Origin: Rhizophagus clarus
Taxonomy: Eukaryota; Glomeromycota; Glomeromycetes; Glomerales; Glomeraceae
Direction of reading: 5' to 3'
NCBI GenBank assembly: GCA_015698045.1
Contig: BLAL01000199.1
Span: 356,970 to 420,969 of the forward strand
Length of the DNA stretch: 64,000 nt
The notes beneath the pieces were generated by a model that ran no database searches, had not been told where the DNA came from, and worked only from the letters and a program-made list of their open reading frames with translations. The position numbers were made by a program, and so were the translations under genes. This document shows, piece by piece, positions 25,325 through 37,418 of the stretch; positions within the stretch are counted from its first letter, which is position 1; every line of letters begins with the position of its first letter.

Positions 25325-26349
25325 CATTAAGATAATATTAATAATGATAATAATTTAATCAAATAATATATATATTTTATTGTATAACAGTCTATGCTCG
25401 TAAAATTAATTATACGGGTGAGTGTATGAGACCATCCAAGTGATATGCCATTCAAAAGTGTGGCAGAAACCACTATTTAAACGAGATTAGTGATTATTAA
25501 CTATTTAGTATCATGAAATGTGTATCAAACAAAAGTAGCATACGTTTCTTAGACAATAACGTAAAAACGGGATGGTAAAACATGAAATTTTGATCCAATG
25601 TTGCATATTTAGAAGCAACTATATACGAATATTTTTAATAATATATTGTTCATGTATTATTATTATTAAACATCATTGATTTTACTCTATGAAAGTTTCA
25701 AATTTCGCCAAAAGTAATCTCGAGATGTGCAAAAGTCTATCATGTTCATTATAGATAAGTGCAAGGCTTGTAAAAAAACCGATCCGATGACTTGATTGAA
25801 GTATTTATATCTAGAGTATTAAGAAGCGATCAAGAAAAGTATTATTATTTATACAAAAATTGTACCTCAATTGAAGTATTTGAATGTGTAAAAAACTAGC
25901 ATGTACTAACGTATGTATGAACCAGATTTAAAAACAAAAGAACTATGATCTGTAAATCTGATCCAAGGTTAAAAATCAAATCAGATTAGATCAAATTCAG
26001 ATCAGAGATTTATTTAAATCGGCACATCAGAAGTTGATCTGGCACCTCATACTAAAAATTATCCAAATTACCCGATTATCTGATTATCTGAGTCGGTTGA
26101 ATTTAGCCTAATATATTCTGACATCCGTGAAAAATCTGACCTGTCCATAGAGAATATAATACCAGTTTTCACGAAATCCAAATTTCATTTGAAAAAGGTG
26201 AATGACATGGCTATTTACCAGATATATTTATAATGATAACGAATTTTCTTACCGGATGTCCACTTCTTCATATTAAGAGCTGACTTGCGGCATATATAAT
26301 ATAAGCCATCGAAACGTTCAAAATTAATTTATTGAGCCAAAAAACTTAT
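25325..26349. other. Intergenic region, first part
   Basis: No gene seen. Several stretches (25900-26060) carry GATCAGAT/GATCTG-type text in both orientations, possibly worn repeat. 3' flank of the AGPS-like gene. Confidence 0.35.
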
Positions 26350-26817
26350 TTAATTCGTAATCCGCCAGTAAATCATAAAATTTGGCGGTGATAAGTATAT
26401 ATAATATTTTATTGATAATTTGGAATCTATGATGTCCGGAAAGTAACTTGACTTTCTATACTCTTTCTATTGATTCCAAAGACATGGAATTATACCATTA
26501 GATGCGTCTTGATGAGAAGAATCAAATAAGCTGAATTTCATTCTTTTGCAATCACTGGATGGCGAGTTGTTATCCTTAAATATTTTTAAATTTTCAAGTT
26601 TTGATTTTTTTTTTAAATTTAATATTTCAGCTCTTAGTAAAGTGTCTTTTAGTGCTTAAAAAGTTTACCGGACTTTTGGTAAAAAGATAGTCATTTAAAA
26701 AATTTGTACCTTGCATTGCTGGAATTGCAGATTCCGCGTCACTAATAAAATTATATATAACTTTCACCTATTGTTACTAATTTAAATTTTATGGTTTACT
26801 GGCGGATCACGAATTAA
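26350..26817. mobile_element. Non-autonomous DNA transposon (MITE), about 468 bp
   Basis: 34-nt terminal inverted repeats at 26350-26383 and 26784-26817 differ at two positions; core AATCCGCCAGTAAATCAT. No open frame inside. The fairly good match of the arms suggests a moderately recent insertion. Family not identified; the inside has no transposase trace. Confidence 0.78.
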
Positions 26818-27342
26818 GCATATTCATTAATCCGCTAATATTCCTTGTGATTGGAAAGCTGTAAAACTTTATATAAATGTCAACATTAAATCTTTTATAA
26901 TCAAGGAAAAAGAAACAGTCAAGACCAATATACTGACTGCTTAATCTCAAACTAATTGTAGAAGAATTGGAAGTGCTGAATACTAATATTCTTTACATTA
27001 TAGAAGATCGTATTTTTAAATGCACTTACTAATTTGGTTGTTTGTAAGTCAATAAAGGTATATAATGTCTATACGATGTGATGTTGGAGAGTTATCATTG
27101 GGTAACTTCGACATTACAAAACAGTATCAAATCAAGAGAAAATTTTGTTGAGAATTCATTATATTTCGCGACTCGATGGTTTATTGTGAACGATTGACTC
27201 ATTGGCCAATCAGATTGGTTTATTTGACCAAAGCCTAAAATAATGTTTAGGTTGAAATAATAATAACACTGCATTGTACAACATAAAATGCGGGTGTGTT
27301 CAGTGTGGTTATCGGAAAAGAGGAGAGAAAAAACAATAATTA
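26818..27342. other. Intergenic region before the methyltransferase gene
   Basis: No gene. TTCATTAATCCGCTAATA right after the MITE partly repeats its end. Promoter of the next gene presumably lies here. Confidence 0.35.
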
Positions 27343-28914
27343 ATGATGAATGATAAAAATGAGTTTAAAGAAGATAAAGATAAACTAGATAATGCTAAAT
27401 CTTCGTTTCTTAAAATTATTAATTCTTTAGATAATTCGGAGCAGATTAAGCAATTCTATGAATTTGTTAAAAATATTTTAGGTACCAAGAAAAAATTTTT
27501 TTTATTATATTTTCTTTTTAATAAATAAATAAGATCTATCGGGGAAGAAAAGTTTTTTTACTTATGAGGAGTGAATGATTGGTTTAACAAGCTCTCTGAT
27601 AAAATTTTCGGCCAATCAAATTCACCTGTAATAAGGTAAAAATGCTTGGCTTCCCCTATAGTTCTCTTCATATAATCGTGATCATCATGAAATATAAAGT
27701 TAATAATATTTTTATATATTACTAATCTTTATCTTGTAATTCGCATTAGATAAAGAAATCAAAGATATTGATGAATTTCCAAATGGGTTTACCAAGTATA
27801 ATGTGAATAATGTCTTAACCCTTGAAAATATTAAAGATAAATTACGTAATAAATTATCAATAACAACTGAAGCACCAGATGAAAATATCGTCATTCCAAA
27901 AACGATCGAAGTTAAGTTTCGTTTTTTTTCCTTCCAAATTGCTTTATTTCTTTTGAAACTATTTAGTTGAAATAAGTAAATTTTAAATTAGTATGAAGGA
28001 TATACAAAAGAAACTACAGTTAACGTGGATGCATTTTTATACAGTGATAAAGATGTAGAAGAACTAGGTCTTAATGGCCAACTAAAAAATTATTTTTGTA
28101 ACGATTGTGGTTCAAAAAATATCGAATCTTTAAATTTTATTTCACATTCTACTTCAATGCTACAATTACAATATATTTTTGGACACGTGTTAAATGGAAT
28201 AGAAATTGATGATAAAATTGTGTTAGATATTGGATCAAGACTAGGATGCGTTCTCTATGTGGTATGAAAAAAAGCGTATATATTAATTAATTATATTGTA
28301 CTTTAGAAAGTTCTAAAAGAAACAACATAAATAGGGTTATTTATTCAGTCCGATAAAAAAACTTATTGGTATAGAATTAAACCAATTTTTTGCTGATCTG
28401 CAAAAAGAGATAATTCAAGAATTTAACATGAATGATCGTGTAGAGGTACCGTATATGGAAGGTGCTTGTTTTTCATTACAACATATATACACCATATTTA
28501 TCCCTTTTTTTGACAGATAATTCAAGATGACATAACGAATCATCCGCAACTTCTTCAGACGGCCGACATAATTATAATGAGTATTTATTCTAAGTTGACC
28601 TATACTGTATCTTAATTATCTTCTAGATAAAATTTAAATCGTTTTTTTTTTTTTCAGATAACGTATTTCAATTCTTTCACTCCCTTCCGGTCCAACAGGC
28701 TATTTGGTCATTCATACGTGCAAATACAAAGCCATCCACTTTAATTATCACATTTCCGGATCTTAAAGGACAACTTGATGATGCAAATTGCACTAACATT
28801 GATTTTGATAAGTGGGTTAAGGAAATAACGATAAAAATTCCTTATAAAAAATCTCAATTAACTGAGGATGAGTGGAAAGATTTAAAATTGATCCACTTGT
28901 ACAAAGTATTATAA
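27343..28914 (+). CDS. Predicted class I SAM-dependent methyltransferase
   Basis: Six exons (27343-27481, 27750-27910, 27992-28261, 28335-28445, 28517-28580, 28658-28914) give 333 residues. Motif I is VLDIGSRLG (about residues 178-186). It is followed by IGIELNQFF with the acidic ribose-binding residue (motif II), then IIQDDI and TADIIIMNNVFQFF, with the usual spacing of a Rossmann methyltransferase. The N-terminal 100 residues are charged and helical. A lone Cys pair (FCNDCG) lies ahead of motif I. Substrate not recognised: no NPPY motif for N6-adenine or glutamine methylation, so a small molecule, lipid or protein target is equally possible. Starts at the first of two tandem ATGs. Confidence 0.75.
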
Positions 28915-29109
28915 TTTGTTACAAGAAACTTTTTGAAAATAGAATATCGTAACCCTGAAATGTCAACATATCTCTATTGAAAATTTTCGGCCATATTATA
29001 CATTAATTCAGTATGAATCTCTTTCAGCTCATCCTTTATATCATCAAATAAAAATTTAATGTTAAAATTAATTTACAAGAAGATAATAAAAGATAATAAA
29101 TTATACACG

Positions 29110-30522
29110 TCAACTTGCCAGTTTTTGTTTAGCCTCATCCGTTTTTAATTTAGCTAATACAATGTCCTAGATTATCAAATTATATTAGTAAATTAAACGA
29201 CAAAAAGGATAAAATTCTGAAAAATAATTACCGCTGGCATGATTTTATATGTTTTTAATTTTGCTGTTTTCGTCCCAATTTCATGTCCCAAAGAATTTAT
29301 ATAATCTTCTTTTTCTTTCAATGCTTTAAATCGTAAACCACCTTCTTCTACGTTCAACTCATTATATTTTCTCTTTAATTATATATAAGATTAGGAAAAT
29401 TTGTTAATTATAAATTTAGTTTAGTTTGCATTTCTATAATTACCTCTAATTTAATTATTCGATCTCCATACTCTTTTCCTTTCTGTGATAGCAAATCCAT
29501 ATTCTTCTTCCATTTTCGAAGTTCTTCTTCTTCTTTCGAATCCCAGCTCTTGCGTAAATTATATAAAAGTCTAAAAATATGCACATATATATATATTTAT
29601 TTATTTATTTATATATTAGCTTAAAAAAATTGCAATATACAGTAGGAAAACAGACTTGTCCAATTTTTCATTTTCTGATTTAGCTTTTTGTATTCGTGTT
29701 TCCATGGATTCTATGATGCCAACAATAGCATTATTATTACGTTCCACGCGTAAAATATCCAGATTCAACTGTGCTAATGCTGAAAGAAAACTAGAAAATT
29801 TTTTTTATCATTAAATAAAAATCGTCAAATTAAAATTCAATATATATAGCATAAATTTATATAAGATTACCTGCTCTGTTCAGTATTGGCCAAACCCAAA
29901 ATTATGGCCAAAGAAGACAATGTTTTTAGTGAATGTACACCATTCTTGGGCAAATCTTCCTTTGACAATCTCGCTGTTTCTAAAATATCCTTTATACGTT
30001 TGGCTATTTTTTTTTTTTTTTTAGTTTATTTTTAGAAAAAAAAGACGCGTTAAATAAATTCGAATTATATAAAAACATGTAAAAATGGCATAACTATATA
30101 GTAACCTTCACTACGATATTCTATTGTTTGAATTTTTTGTCGCTTAATTATAATTTCAGTCATATTATCTTGCTGTTTGTTAAAAAGTGCCATGTCATAT
30201 AAAGCTGATGCAACAGCAGAATTTCTCTCAAAAAGTGGAATACATTTATCCTTAAAATGACCTTCTAACCATGAATCAATCTATAAAAAAAGGTGGTCAA
30301 TAAATTATTTAGCTGAAATAGAAAAAGAACGCGTACAGTTTCCCATTTTTCTGCCTCAGTAACATTATTATTTTCGTTCTCGTCAAAACTATCATTTAAT
30401 AAATGCGTGTAATAAGATTCTTCCGGAATGATGCTTGTAAAGTAAGATTCTTCTGGCATATAACTTGAGGTTGATGGCTTTAGAAATACACTTGGAAGAG
30501 CGTCTTCGATATCTCCGGACAT
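29110..30522 (-). CDS. HAUS1: Augmin (HAUS) complex subunit 1
   Basis: Seven exons on the minus strand (30337-30522, 30106-30280, 29871-30003, 29641-29790, 29444-29570, 29232-29372, 29110-29166) give 322 residues. After a Ser/Glu-rich leader comes WETIDSWLEGHFKDKCIPLFERN, like the AAWLKKIFGDHPIPQYEVN start of human HAUS1. Then a long coiled coil carries the block SFLSALAQLNLDILR (human SFIPAVNDLTSDLFR), and the end YKIMPADIVLAKLKTDEAKQ matches human YLDLMPNPSLAQVKIEEAKR. Augmin brings gamma-tubulin to the sides of spindle microtubules. It is patchy in fungi, absent from budding yeast and known in Aspergillus. The short last exon codes 18 residues; all splice sites are GT-AG. Confidence 0.78.
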
Positions 30523-30804
30523 TTTCTTTCTATTTGAAATAGACAGCCAGGATTAAATAAACATTAAACAGTGACCATTGAATCACTCTGTTCACGTGAA
30601 ATAAATTTTTTTCAATGACGAGTAATCATTTATTATATATTTGACAATTAAATCCAAATTACATATACTCCAATGTTATTATGTTACCCATCCAGCGCAG
30701 CTAGATGTGCCCCATGAAATATTAAAAATTTTTCAGTATTATAATTATTTATTATGATTAAAAATATATTAATTTAAATACTCTCTAAATGCTATTATTT
30801 CTTT

Positions 30805-32746
30805 CTAGTCACTGGAATCATTATCATTATTTCCCAATATATTATTAACAGTATCATCAATTACTTCATTATCATTATTATTATCCATACCATCAAAAGC
30901 AAAATCATAAATAGAAAAAGTAAAATTCCAATCTCTTGTACTGACTAATTTTAAAAATCTAAAACCTGTTTCACGTATACGAAATTTACACAATAACTTA
31001 TTTTTTGTTGATGGCAATGAGGATATATCTAATTTTGGTGATGGTGATAATTGAATCTAATATTATAAATATTATAAAAAATAATTGTTAATAATATTTT
31101 GAATAAAATTCAGAATATTATATTACTATACTTACCCATTCTGAACCATCATGAGAAATTTGTATAGACAAATGATTAAAATAATCACTATTATGATCAA
31201 TAATTAAATTAAAAGTAAGTGGTACAGGCATAGGTAATAATAAATCTAATCCAACATAATCATCTTTTTTAATAACTGTTAAAAAAAAAATATATGTTAA
31301 TCTCGTTTTAATTATTGCTCCCATTATTATTATAAATGTATATATGTTAAGATACCATACCATCCTGAGAAATCCAAACAGTAGAATTATCATTATCAAC
31401 AGCATGAGAATAAGGGTAAGAAATGAAATGTTGGGTATTAAAGAAACTAGAGTGTAATCTTTCACTTTCACTAATATTAATGTAAGGTTTATATTTGAAT
31501 AATTTTACATTTGGAAAACTATGTTTATTCGTTAAGAACAAACATTTATCATTATGACAAGGCGATCTAACATCTCTCTCATAAAGAGTTGGTGAAAATT
31601 CTTCTGTGTCCTCAATTGTTTGTGTTGATGAATTATTATTCTTACTCTTAAGTAATGATAAATAATTATATAACCTAATTAATGCTTTATGCATATGTAA
31701 TTTATTAAGCATTCTATCTTTACCTGTCAAACTAAAACCATTTTCTTGTGGTAATTCAATTAAAGAGTTTTCTAATTGATATGGTACTTGATTCAAATAT
31801 GTGGTAAAATACATGTCACCATAAATGAATTCCAATGAACTCATTTCCGTTTTACTTGTCATTTTTAAAAATTTCAATACATTTTCTCTAGAAGTGAATG
31901 CACCAGTACCAACCCATGAATAACATGAATGTAAATCAATGTCTATAGATTTAATGAATTTCAATATTAATACTTTTTTCAATAATAAAATAAAAATTCC
32001 CAATTAAAATACTATACCGTCATCGAAAAAACACCATTTCCAATTAGTTGAAGAATAAACATCAGCATTTGTATCAGTATGAACTAAATTTGGGAATCTT
32101 AAAAAATTGCTATACATGGATCTTAAATGTTTAATCATCCAATCATCATCTTGAAAATAACAATATTTTGTTGTCGCCATTGAGCACGCCAAGTATCTCG
32201 CTATAAAATACATATTTCCTGGTGAATTATAATATCTTATTTTATTACAGTGTGTATCAACAAAAATCTAACAAAGGTGTAAGTTATATAAGTTATCTTT
32301 TGCAAGAAAAAATGATAATGAAAATAATAATAATAGAGATAATGCTTAACTGAATCTGATAAATGCACATCAACATTATTGTTCCAGATAAAAATTTCTT
32401 TAAACATAGTATATTGGCATAAATTTTTAACAATAATTTTAATATTGTCCAATCTATTCCAATTCAATAATATAGCTGTACATTCTCCATCTCCTTCTGT
32501 TGGTATGACCTTGGTTAACATGTCACTTTCTTGTATTGATTCTACTTTACCAACATTTTTATTGATACTTTCCTCATTTTTACCGTAAAAGAAAATAAAT
32601 AAAAATATAAATACGATAAATAATAATACTCTCGGTTGAGAAATTCCCTTAAAATATCTTAATATATATGATTTTATTGGTGATTCCTCAAACACTCCTC
32701 CTGTATTTATATTTATATGTAATGGTATTTTATCTCTATCTGGCAT
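30805..32746 (-). CDS. Type II membrane glycosyltransferase with C-terminal discoidin-like domain
   Basis: Exons 32351-32746, 32018-32267, 31361-31942, 31136-31275 and 30805-31056 give 539 residues. There is a short cytosolic tail, one membrane helix (about residues 40-54), then a GT-A-type catalytic region: AILLNWNRLDNIKIIVKNL, IFIWNNN and the metal-binding FQDDDW (Asp172-174). Further on, GTGAFTSREN and IYGDMYFTTYL resemble acceptor and second-metal motifs of GT64/GT2-like enzymes. From about residue 395, NDNSTVWIS and then SIQISHDGSEW look like an F5/8 type C (discoidin) sugar-binding fold. The tail is Asp/Asn-rich. A Golgi enzyme of glycan synthesis is likely; sugar and linkage are unknown. 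Confidence 0.72.
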
Positions 32747-32878
32747 TGTAATTATTTAAATCGTAATTCTGCGAATGAAGAATAATTCATTTTAATAAAA
32801 GATTCACGGTTCATGTGATTCTTGTAGTACAGCAACATTATAAAAGCCTCGATGATCGTTTTTCCGTTAATTTATAAA
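32747..32878. promoter_or_regulatory. Short divergent promoter, glycosyltransferase / NDUFB9
   Basis: Only 132 bases separate the two divergent start codons, so regulatory DNA must be shared or overlap. TTCATGTGATTC near 32810 is a possible E-box-like site; no firm element. Confidence 0.4.
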
Positions 32879-33251
32879 ATGTCTAAAATATCTTCTTTAT
32901 ATAGACGCGCTCTAAAAACTTCTTTAAATTGGTACGTAGACCGTATATCATGGCGCCATGCGGCTTTAGAAATACGCGCTCGGTTTGAAGCAAATAGGAA
33001 CGTTACTTCTACACAAGAGTTACGTAAAATTATACTTGCTGCCGAAAAAGAACTCGAAGAAAATAGTCATCCTGATCCTTATAAATGTAAATATTTTCTT
33101 TTTTTTTAAAAAAAAAAAAAAGAAATATAATAATTTTTAGAATTCAAAAATTTTTTTTTATTTTAAAATAGATCCAACTGCACCTGGGGGTACAAAGTGG
33201 GAAAGAAATATTCCTCCGCCATTATTTGGAGAAAATCCAGTAATATCTTAA
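32879..33251 (+). CDS. NDUFB9: Complex I subunit NDUFB9-like LYR protein, 95 aa
   Basis: Exons 32879-33086 and 33172-33251 give 95 residues. MSKISSLYRRALKTSLNW carries the LYR tripeptide (L7-Y8-R9) of the LYRM family. IRARFEANRNVTSTQELRKI matches human NDUFB9 [20 protein letters not shown], and HPDPYKYPTAPGGTKWERN matches HPQPYIFPDSPGGTSYERY. LYR subunits bind the mitochondrial acyl carrier protein; NDUFB9 is in the distal membrane arm of complex I. The protein stops soon after the PGGT block, where the human one (179 aa) runs on, so the C-terminal half is lacking, as in a compact fungal form. An in-frame upstream ATG (32852) would add nine residues. Second complex I gene in this window. Confidence 0.85.
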
Positions 33252-33393
33252 TACTATTCGATGTTTTCTTAAACTATTTAATTACTAACTATAATTTCAA
33301 TAAATAGGAAGGCCATCATTAACTTTGATTTATAGTATAATAAATGAAATTAAAATGAATAAAATCATAATCGGACTTCAACCGAATGTAAAA

Positions 33394-36300
33394 TTATGAA
33401 AGAATATTAGAAACTAATTTAAGGATTTCTTCAATACTCTTGCCAACATTTTTCATATCTTTTGCAACAATTTGCCACTGTTCGCCATGGTGAGGTTCAG
33501 CGGTTACGCATCTTGTAATTACATCTTGTTGTTGTTGCTGTCAACAATTATATGTATTAGTGACAATTCAATTTATGAAGTCAAACTTATTATTTAATAA
33601 ATACCTCCGTTCCATGTTGACATTCAAATTTATAGAACCATGCCCATGAATCTCCTCGATCTGGGTCAACTTTAACTGCCTTTTCAAACCATGTTCTAGC
33701 TTTATCAACTTTACGTTCCGCCCAAAATAATCTTGCTATTGTCATGATAATAATAGGATCATTATCGCATTTTTTAAGTGCATCAACAGATTTTGTCTTG
33801 CGTTGCGGGCGGGGTTCCATAAATATTGCCTCTGACCATAATAATCCCGAATTAGGACATTCTTGTAATGCTATTGAAATTTAAATTAGAAAAAAAATAT
33901 ATTAATTGCTTTTTTTAATATATATATATATATAACTTTGTTTGTTGAAATAACTAATGATACAAATCAATAATGTAATATATGGTATACCTTTTGCTAA
34001 TAAAGCTTTTGCCATATTGGTATTATTACCTCTCAATTCGACACGAATTGCTTCACACCTATACAAAGAAATAATAATTAATAATTTCATAATTTTTTGC
34101 TAATAAAAAAAAAAACCACAAAATATTTTACCATAATTCAGGCGTTTTTGGATTTAATAAACGACCTCTTTCAAGAGTAGCTCTAGCTTTAATTAAAAAA
34201 CATGCTTTTTCTTCTAATCGAGAAGCCAATATCCACAAAGGTATAGATTTTGGACAATTTTTTAAAGCTTTAGCATAAGTAGCCCTAGCTGCAGGTAGAT
34301 CGCCTTTTTCGTCTTCAATCTGACCTTTAATCATCCATAATTTGTCAAATGTAGGATATTTATTCAAAGCCTCATCTAACATAGCTAAAGCTTCCGTGAT
34401 CTTTTTAAGTTGACGTTCTAATACTATCGATTTCATCCATACTTTTTCTGTATCAGCTTTATCTCTTGCTTTATGTAATAACATTCTTGCACGTTCATAT
34501 TCTCCATTTTCTGCTTCCAATTTAACTGCTGCTAACCAAATTTGTTCACTATTTGGATTAGCTTTGAACGCTTCCGTTAAAATAAATCGTGCTCCATTAA
34601 CATCGCCGGCGAGCCATTTTTCTTTAGCTCCCATAAGCCAAAGTACTTCAGCTTGAGGACAAAATCGAACCGCACGTTGTAATAATTCTTCTAAAGAATC
34701 TCTAGTTCCATGAGATTTTTCCAAGAAAGCAGCTTTACGCCATATTGATTTTTTACCAGGAAAAGTCTTCAAAGCTTGTGCAAATATAGCACGAGCTGTT
34801 TCAATAGAACCATGTAAAATACAGCTTTCCGCATCTTCTAACCATATTGTTTTCTTATCTTGCTCTTCAATTCCCATACCAATAGTATTTCTTACTATGG
34901 CTTGACAAGTTCCAACACTACCTTCCCTTTCACATTTTTCTGCTTCTTGCAGCCACTGATCACGTCCTAATACACTTCCTTTTTCAGAAAGTACTGTAAC
35001 AGCTTTGGCAATAATCCTATCAGTCATTTTTTCATTGCCTTGCTGTTCTTCAAGACAAGCGGCTGCTATCCAGATGTCATGTGAAGTAGGAATTTGGCCA
35101 CGTGCTTTATTAAGAACTTTCTTTGCATTTTCGTAACTCTCAAGTCGGGCAAGAGCAAGCCATAAATCGACAGAAAGAGGGACTAATTCAGTTGCACGCG
35201 CGAGCAGTATACGTGCATCAGAAGGGTTTTCTTCCATGTTAACTGCCGCTTTCCAAAGTTTCACGGAATTTGGTACATATTCCAAAGCTATGTGAAGTAA
35301 AAAAAAAACTGTTAATTTAGCGCTAAATTTAAATAGCAAAAAATTGGCAAACATTTACCTCTTCTTAAAACCTTTTTTTGAGCCTTGATATCGGTTTCTA
35401 ATTTCACAGCTTGTAGCCAAATTTTAACCGACTGTGGAAGATGTCTAACAGCATTGGCCAATATTGTTCTTCCATTATCAGCATTATTTAATCTAGCTGC
35501 CTCTAACCAAACGTCTTCATTTTTCGGACATTCTTCACATCCTTTAGCAATAATTGATCTTGCTTGAGCTAATTTACCAGCAACTTCTTCTAAACGAGCT
35601 GCCGCAATCCAACCTGGAGCATGTTTTGGATTAGTTGAAATAACCGAGTTAAGCAACAATCGAGCTTTTTTGATATCGCTAAAAACAATAATAATTAATA
35701 TTAACATGATTTAACAACAACAAATTGTTAATTATTTTCAAAAAGCACTTCGAAATATACCCTATCTCGGCATCGCTTTTAATAACTACACTATTTAAAT
35801 CTGTCAAATAGCCTTTTGGATCGACTGTAGTCTGACCGCTAACAGAATCAGAAATTTGATCCAATTTCAAACTTAATACTTTATCTCTTGCCTGTCCAAT
35901 TTCTATGAAGTTCGTCATCATTCCAGAATCTGGTGCAGGTGTTTGAAATCCTCCAAATTTCTGAAAATGTGTAAATTATCTAATTTGAGAATACATTTTT
36001 TTTTTCAAAAAAAAAGAAAAAATCGAGAGAAATGACTACAAATTTTATATACCTGCTGTTGTGCATCCAAGGCAGTAACGTATTTATTCTCTTCTCTGGC
36101 CTTTTCCAGTAACGAATCGGGTACCGCATAATACCTTTCTCGTAGATTAGTTTTCTTTCGGTTTTTCCCAACCAGATCACCAACATCAGGAAGATTTGCC
36201 CATTCGTCATCAGAAACAATAGCGAGGCCACGTTTGAGATCAGCAAATTGTTGCTGGATTTTTGGACGTTCAGCACGATATTTTTCTAATTCTTCCTTTT

Positions 36301-36891
36301 CACGAGCTTCTCGTCTAGCTTTTCTTCTTTCATCCATTTTTTGATCAATGGCTTCATAAATTTTATCAGCTTCTTCGTCATCTTCTTCATAAGGAGCTGA
36401 AGCGAAAAGTCCAGTTTCATTATCTGGATCTTGAAAACGTTCGTCGTCATCATCTTCCTCCTGTTGTGCTTTCTTTTGTAAAGCATCACTAATATAAAAA
36501 TTATAATTAAATAATAATATTTGGATTAGAAGATATCTCATTCTTGCCTAATAAATTACATACCACAATATAATTATTTTTCTTTATATTTTCGTTCTAA
36601 ACATAACCCAGCTTTGGGTCTGATTTTGTGGCAATTGTGATATCATTAATTTAAGAAATATAAAAGAAAAGAAAAGACTAAAAAGATGAATACCTGAAAT
36701 CAGCGGGCCCTTCTCTAGCGGGTCCGATATCAGATCGTGTTGTAAAACCTGTTGCACTATAGAAATAAAGAACATATTAGATACTTCGCAACAACGACAA
36801 TTAGATCGTGGGTAACTAACCCTCTACCCAGACCCGCAACATAATTTGGAGGTGCCTCCTTATTCATGAAATCTTTTGTGACTGAAAACAT
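33394..36891 (-). CDS. PRP6: Pre-mRNA splicing factor PRP6 (U5/tri-snRNP bridge)
   Basis: Nine exons: 36821-36891, 36694-36756, 36053-36488, 35761-35960, 35359-35678, 34132-35287, 33991-34058, 33605-33870 and 33394-33537; total 907 residues (human PRPF6 941). The PRP1 N-terminal domain is clear: [54 protein letters not shown] and [13 protein letters not shown]. From [19 protein letters not shown] onward come about 18 HAT/TPR helical hairpins with W-x-x-A-A-x-L-E signatures, ending in AEPHHGEQW. The protein joins U5 to U4/U6 in the tri-snRNP. The gene converges with NDUFB9, stop codons 142 bases apart. A 205-base intron (36489-36693) includes an open but unspliced-looking stretch. Confidence 0.95.
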
Positions 36892-37418
36892 TTTGTACTT
36901 TAGTATTAGTTGAGGGATCGCGATTTTTGGCTTATAATCCAACTAAAAATAAATGTTGCGCATCAGGTGTTGAGATGCAGCTGGCGTGCGTCAATAGATT
37001 GATACTTCCAGACAAATTAGACGGCAATTTAAATAATAAACTGATTAGGTGACGTGCGTCAGGTGACAATCTGACGCACGTCAACTGCAGCTGCAATCGG
37101 CATTTGCTACATTTTTGAAATGGTATAGCCGCAGACAGGGATGACCCGCGGATGCATTCATTCCGGAGACAATAAGAGTGGAGATCTCATTATCAAAGTT
37201 AAATGACATCATAGTACAATGATAAAAAGATGTTTACCGAAAGAATCTCGATTAATTTTTGTGCATGCAAATTTTTCTTTGTATAAAATCCACACAAATA
37301 AATAAAAAAGAAAAATTTTTAGATTGTGATAAGTGATATAAGTTTAAACATATATATAAAAATATACCATTGTCCAACTCAACTTTTTTCTTGTTCAAAA
37401 AAAAAAAAAAAAAAAATA
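36892..37418. promoter_or_regulatory. Divergent upstream region, PRP6 / amino acid transporter
   Basis: Contains a strong GC-rich hairpin (37050-37083, listed separately) and further GTGCGTCA copies near 36984, all resembling CRE-type TGACGT sites. Ends in an A homopolymer (37399-37416) directly before the transporter start codon. Confidence 0.5.
37050..37083. repeat. Inverted repeat with TGACGTGCGTCAG arms
   Basis: Perfect 13-nt arms (37050-37062, 37071-37083) around an 8-nt loop; GTGCGTCA also occurs at about 36984-36993 next to CAGCTG. Palindromic TGACG text suggests a paired bZIP-type operator or an element end. Confidence 0.8.

Noticed and set aside
36584-36775. Open stretch inside PRP6 intron 2
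   Set aside because: Exons on both sides join in frame without it and the text has no PRP6 likeness.
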